Shown here in pieces: positions 60,471 to 64,000 of a stretch of DNA of 64,000 nucleotides. The notes beneath the pieces are model-generated. The model did not search any database, was not told the DNA's origin, and saw only the letters and a list, made by a program, of their open reading frames with translations. Source of the DNA: Takashimella koratensis (Eukaryota > Basidiomycota > Tremellomycetes > Trichosporonales > Tetragoniomycetaceae); NCBI GenBank assembly GCA_003116875.1, contig BCKT01000012.1, forward strand, positions 1,112,094-1,176,093, in the 5' to 3' direction. A program made the translations under genes and the position numbers. Every line of letters starts with the position of its first letter. Within the stretch, counting starts at the first letter, position 1.

Positions 60471-62237
60471 CTACGCAAAGACCATCGGGAGCACTGGCGT
60501 GCCTTCGATGCGGTGACCGTCGAGTTGGTAAAGCGGGATACCAAGGGCTTCCAAAAGAGTGACAGGGATCTGCTGGTTCTCGACCACACCCGAATATGTC
60601 TTCCCAGCGTTGGCCATGGGGCAGCCGGAGACAACCATCAAGTTGACGTGGCGATCGTCGGCGTACCACCCGCCGTGGTCCTCGAGACCGTTACCCGTTT
60701 TGTAAAGAGTCCCGTAGACACCTTTGACAAGGAGGTCCGGGGCACGAGCATCGGTGAAGGGGTTTCCCCAGCCAAACTGCCAGATCTCGTCACCGGCGAG
60801 GACCTCGGCAATCGCGGTCTGAGTTTTGTTCGAGGCAAGTAGGTTGGCTTTAGCTGAGTAAGCTTGAGTCGAGTCGTTCAAGAAGAGCAAAGCCCAGTCG
60901 GAGGACGTGATAAAGCTGACGGGGACCTTGGTAGCGTCGACGAGGATCTGAGGGTCGACGAGGTTGAGCTTGGCCTTGTCGACCGGGGTTTGACTGGCTG
61001 TTAGAGGTGGTATGGAGTACGACTTACCCCATCTTTGCACCGACCACGAGGAGAGTCTCCTCCCAGATGCCTTGAGACTTGAGAGTAGAGACGAATTGGC
61101 CCAGCTTGGAGTCAAAGTGGCGAAGAACGGCGGTGATGTTCGCCGATGGGGTGGCGTACGAGTACTCAGCAGTTGCGTTAGACCACGTGTACGAGTCGGT
61201 GGTTTGGGCGCTGGTGAGGGCCTGAAGTCAGCAAGGTCGAAGCTTGACTTACTTGGAAATTGGCACCCATGACGTTGAAGCGGCCAAACGGCGTAGACGA
61301 GCCGTTGACAAACTTGCCCGAAACCCAGTTCTCGAGAGCCGTCCAGTGGAGGTCATCCCAGGCATCTGTCGTCAGCAGAGATAAGGCTTGTATTTACTCT
61401 TGAGAGTGTCAGTCGACTTGACAGACGCGACGTCTGGGAAGTACCCCTCGACGAGGCCAAGACCTGATGGCCCATTTACAAACGAGTACGACAGATGCTT
61501 GTCGGCGTACGCAGTGGCGAGACCATTTTGACGGGCGACCTCGAAGATGGTGTTGGTTCGGATCCACTGGTGGGGGAGGACTATGTTCAGTGGAGTCATG
61601 CTGGAACTCACCTGGGACGCATGACCCCCAAGGAGTCTTCTTCATAGACAGAGCGGAGAGGTTGAAGCCCCCGCCGCCGTTGATCATGGTGCCATCCAGG
61701 TCGATCCCCTCCGAGTTGTCGACTTCCGAGCCGATGGGACCCTGACAGTTGGAACCGGGCGGGTAGTGATCACGAGCATAAGCATCGTCCCAGTAGAGCC
61801 TAGTGTCAGTGTTGATAATGAGTTCAACGTACCCGTGAGTACGTGCAGAGCAGCCAGCGACAAGTGCGCCGGTGGTCGGGTACGAGTCGGCAGGCGCGGC
61901 GCCTTGGGCGTTTGAGTAGACAATTCCCTCCTTGGCAAGCGCGGCCAGAGTCGACTGAGGAAACTCGGCGATGTAGTTCTCGTAGTCGAATTGGTGCTGG
62001 CGTCAGCGAAGGGAGACGAATTGAACGTACCATGCCGTCGTTGGACAAGAAGATGGCATACTTGTATTTGCCGTTTGAGTAGGTCGATTGGATCGGGAGT
62101 TCGAGTGTGGGACTGTTCTTGACAAACTCCCCTCCGACGTACTCGCCTGCGGGGTAAGGAGTCTTGTAGATGGAAGCGGCGTGAGCGACAGCGGCCGCAG
62201 CGCTGAGCGCAAGGGTCGTCGTGAGCGAGTAGACCAT
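60471..62237 (-). CDS. Secreted alkaline-phosphatase-superfamily enzyme (type I phosphodiesterase-like)
   Basis: About six exons, roughly 510 aa. Signal peptide SLTTTLALSAAAAVAHA. Metal-site features of the superfamily: IFLSNDGMHQFDYENY (first Asp), a nucleophile-loop region SYPTTGALVAGCSARTHG, LATAYADKHLSY, HFDSKLGQFVSTLKSQGIW, and DHGGWYADDRHVNLMV (late Asp/His ligands). Fungal relatives are annotated as type I phosphodiesterase/nucleotide pyrophosphatase. It should hydrolyse phosphate mono- or diesters outside the cell, or may be a modified member with another sulfate/phosphonate substrate. Convergent with the GH3 gene with about 95 nt between stops. Confidence 0.82.
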
Positions 62238-64000
62238 TGTTCGTGTGTCGATGGCGGACGGAAACGTTTCCGAGATTGGCTTTTATATGGGTTTTCCGGC
62301 GATAGCAGCCACAAACGTGGTTGACGGTGGGCCACTAGCGCAGATGTGAATCCGATGCTAATTCCGCACCCACGTTCTTCAGATGCCCAATCCGCTGATA
62401 GCAGAAGGATGAGATGAACATTCCAGGGCCTCGTTGAATCTCCCCAGGCCCCGCTTAATCAAGCCTCGTCGTCACTTTTGTTGATTTAACGCGTGTCGCA
62501 CGCCGCCAAGAGATTCGCGGACAACTTTCCCGAGGGCTCAAAATAGAACCTGATTAACTTTCTCCGGCGTACCGTCTCCACCGGAAAGGCGACGTGTGTG
62601 TGAACAACGCAACATAGTGAGGTAATACCAAATTCACAAGGCGCGAGAGACCGACGCTAGACCGATTGCGGTCGTAGTCAGCGTGGTCTCAATGCAGTAC
62701 ATGGAATGCAGGGTTCTCACCTTTCGTACCGTCTGCTCTTGGTGCCTCTTAACCTCATCTGATGACCGGCTGGCGGCTAGGAGTGTGGTAACACTATCTT
62801 ATCCTACGCACGTGTTGAGACATTTGTTGAGGATGAGGCTCTTGTTCACGGATGTCGGAAGACTGGCAATAGGACCGTAAGAGCGGTGCCTGCCTTGCGT
62901 TACTACCTCGCCTGACAACTCTGGTTGTGTGTCTGTTAGCAAATTTCTCTGACTTGATTTGTAGGCGGCTGTGTGGACGGAAGAGATCAAGTCGTTGTTG
63001 GATTTGATCTATGAGCAAGTGGGCACGCAGTGCAGAAAGTCGACCGGTACGCAAGGGGAGCAGGAACGCAGCGCTGACCAGGAGGACAGGGTTCGCAATC
63101 TGGAGTCAGCTTTGTCGTGCACAAAGCTCTCACCCTGTCACCGTGCAAGAAGGTGGCCCTGTGCAACAACGGTGTGCAGAGGTTGATAGCAAAGAGCTAA
63201 CAGGTAAATGCCTGATGATATAAATGTACGAAATATGACTCTGGGTACCCGTCTTGTGAACTCCCCAGCTCTCTTTTCAGTTCCCACTTCCTTTCATTTA
63301 CCCATCAAAGCTCCGCCCTTTTAACACAATCTGGTATAGCTTTCATCTCCCAACAACTCTCATGTCTCATCTTATCTTCATCGTCTCAGGCTTGGATCAT
63401 TCCGCGTCTCATGCGGTCTGCACGTTGACAGATGCCACAACAATGTCCTTCTTGTCATTGCACTCCTCCACCGAAGCACTGGCTGCCAACGTCTCGCCGA
63501 CAGCCTGTGATTTGCGAGCCGTAATGTAATTGTCGGGATGCACGGCTTCGGCAATGAGAGCCCGCCTTGTCCTAGGGTTAGAGAGGAGGTGCCCAATTTT
63601 CACCTCTAGTGGGGTTGTGCTCAATTCTCAACCCTTAGCTCCCAAATTTTAACACAAGGTAGCTGGGGCCTAGGAGCATCTTCTGGCAAAGTTTGAGAGC
63701 TAAGAATGCATGCATGCATGAGATATAGCTGTTCTAGTGAATCTATAGTGGGGTGCCATGCATGGTTTTTGGACTGGGTTGTTGCAGGGTCTTCTGCCAC
63801 AGCTGTAGACCCTAAGGTAAGGCTGGCTTGACACACCCTCCTGTGTCATTGTCTAAAAACCGCCTCTTTTTGCCGTTTCCCCTATATAATTCTTTGGGCC
63901 TATTCGCCTTTTGAGCCTGTGAGTGTAAGGCGCCTCCCCTCTCCAGTCCCAGCTTGGGGACAATCGCTGCAGTAATGGGAATGCCTTGTTGTTGTTTCTC
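62238..64000. other. Terminal stretch without a supported gene
   Basis: About 1.76 kb. 62238-62350 is the promoter of the phosphodiesterase-like gene (forward CTTTTATATGGG near 62279-62290). Plus frame 62971-63186 (begins WTEEIKSLLDLIYEQ) and minus frames 63409-63624 (MSTTPLEVKIGHLLSNPRT) and 63621-63836 are short with no recognised domain and no splicing support. The composition becomes more AT-rich past 63640. The gene at the right edge, if any, is outside the window. Confidence 0.45.
63706..63720. repeat. TGCA microsatellite
   Basis: AATGCATGCATGCATGAG: about 3.5 copies of TGCA in a low-GC region. Self-complementary; no function implied. Confidence 0.8.

Noticed and set aside
62971..63186. 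Plus-strand frame beginning WTEEIKSLLDLIYEQ
   Set aside because: Helical-looking N-terminus but it degrades into Arg/Cys-rich sequence; no start context, no extension by splicing found.
63409..63836. Two short minus-strand frames near the right edge (start MSTTPLEVKIG and MCQASLTLG)
   Set aside because: Too short, adjacent in overlapping frames, no family recognised; could be part of a decayed element but evidence is too thin.

Overview
The window reads as nuclear DNA of a basidiomycete yeast, most likely a tremellomycete of the Trichosporonales. Almost every gene is broken by many short introns (about 33-115 nt, mostly GTGAGT or GTAAGT donors, CTGAC/CTAAC branch sites close to a CAG/TAG acceptor). 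Coding regions are GC-rich, and one gene belongs to the 'macrophage activating glycoprotein' type of GPI protein that I associate with Trichosporon and relatives. No rRNA, tRNA, CRISPR array, plasmid feature or intact transposon was recognised. The exon models were built by hand from splice signals and reading frame, so individual exon edges may be off.

Layout. 0.1-4 kb: a Ser-rich single-pass membrane protein and a very small membrane protein. 4.3-9.3 kb: HpcH/HpaI aldolase, an intronless SsuD-like flavin monooxygenase, and a ToxD-like MDR reductase. 11-13.7 kb: a tandem family of small secreted proteins in three states (intact, frameshifted, relic). 14-15.8 kb: the GPI glycoprotein. 17-21.5 kb: a 14-TM drug-type MFS transporter and a vacuolar-type M20 carboxypeptidase. 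22-26.8 kb: a CxxC flavoprotein, an SMP-30/gluconolactonase-like protein, an internally deleted MDR pseudogene and its intact paralogue. 26.9-37.3 kb: a 2OG-Fe(II) oxygenase, two lineage-type unknowns, an HSPA12-like actin/Hsp70-fold ATPase with a predicted myristoyl anchor, and a LITAF-domain protein.

38.5-62.2 kb is the most coherent part. It holds two Zn2Cys6 transcription factors, a GH51 arabinofuranosidase, a secreted protein of unknown family, a GH1 beta-glucosidase, a sugar MFS transporter, a BadF/N-acetylglucosamine-kinase-type sugar kinase, an anion/organic-acid MFS transporter, a PA14-containing GH3 beta-glucosidase and a secreted phosphodiesterase-like enzyme. Many are divergent pairs sharing a short promoter (TF/GH51, secreted protein/GH1, kinase/TF, MFS/GH3), and several of these promoters carry inverted CCGG pairs of the kind Zn2Cys6 factors bind. 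I read it as a glycan-utilisation cluster: oligosaccharide uptake, intracellular hydrolysis by GH1/GH3/GH51 enzymes that lack visible signal peptides, phosphorylation, and local regulators. That function is inference. The last 1.7 kb and several long intergenic stretches have no gene I can support.
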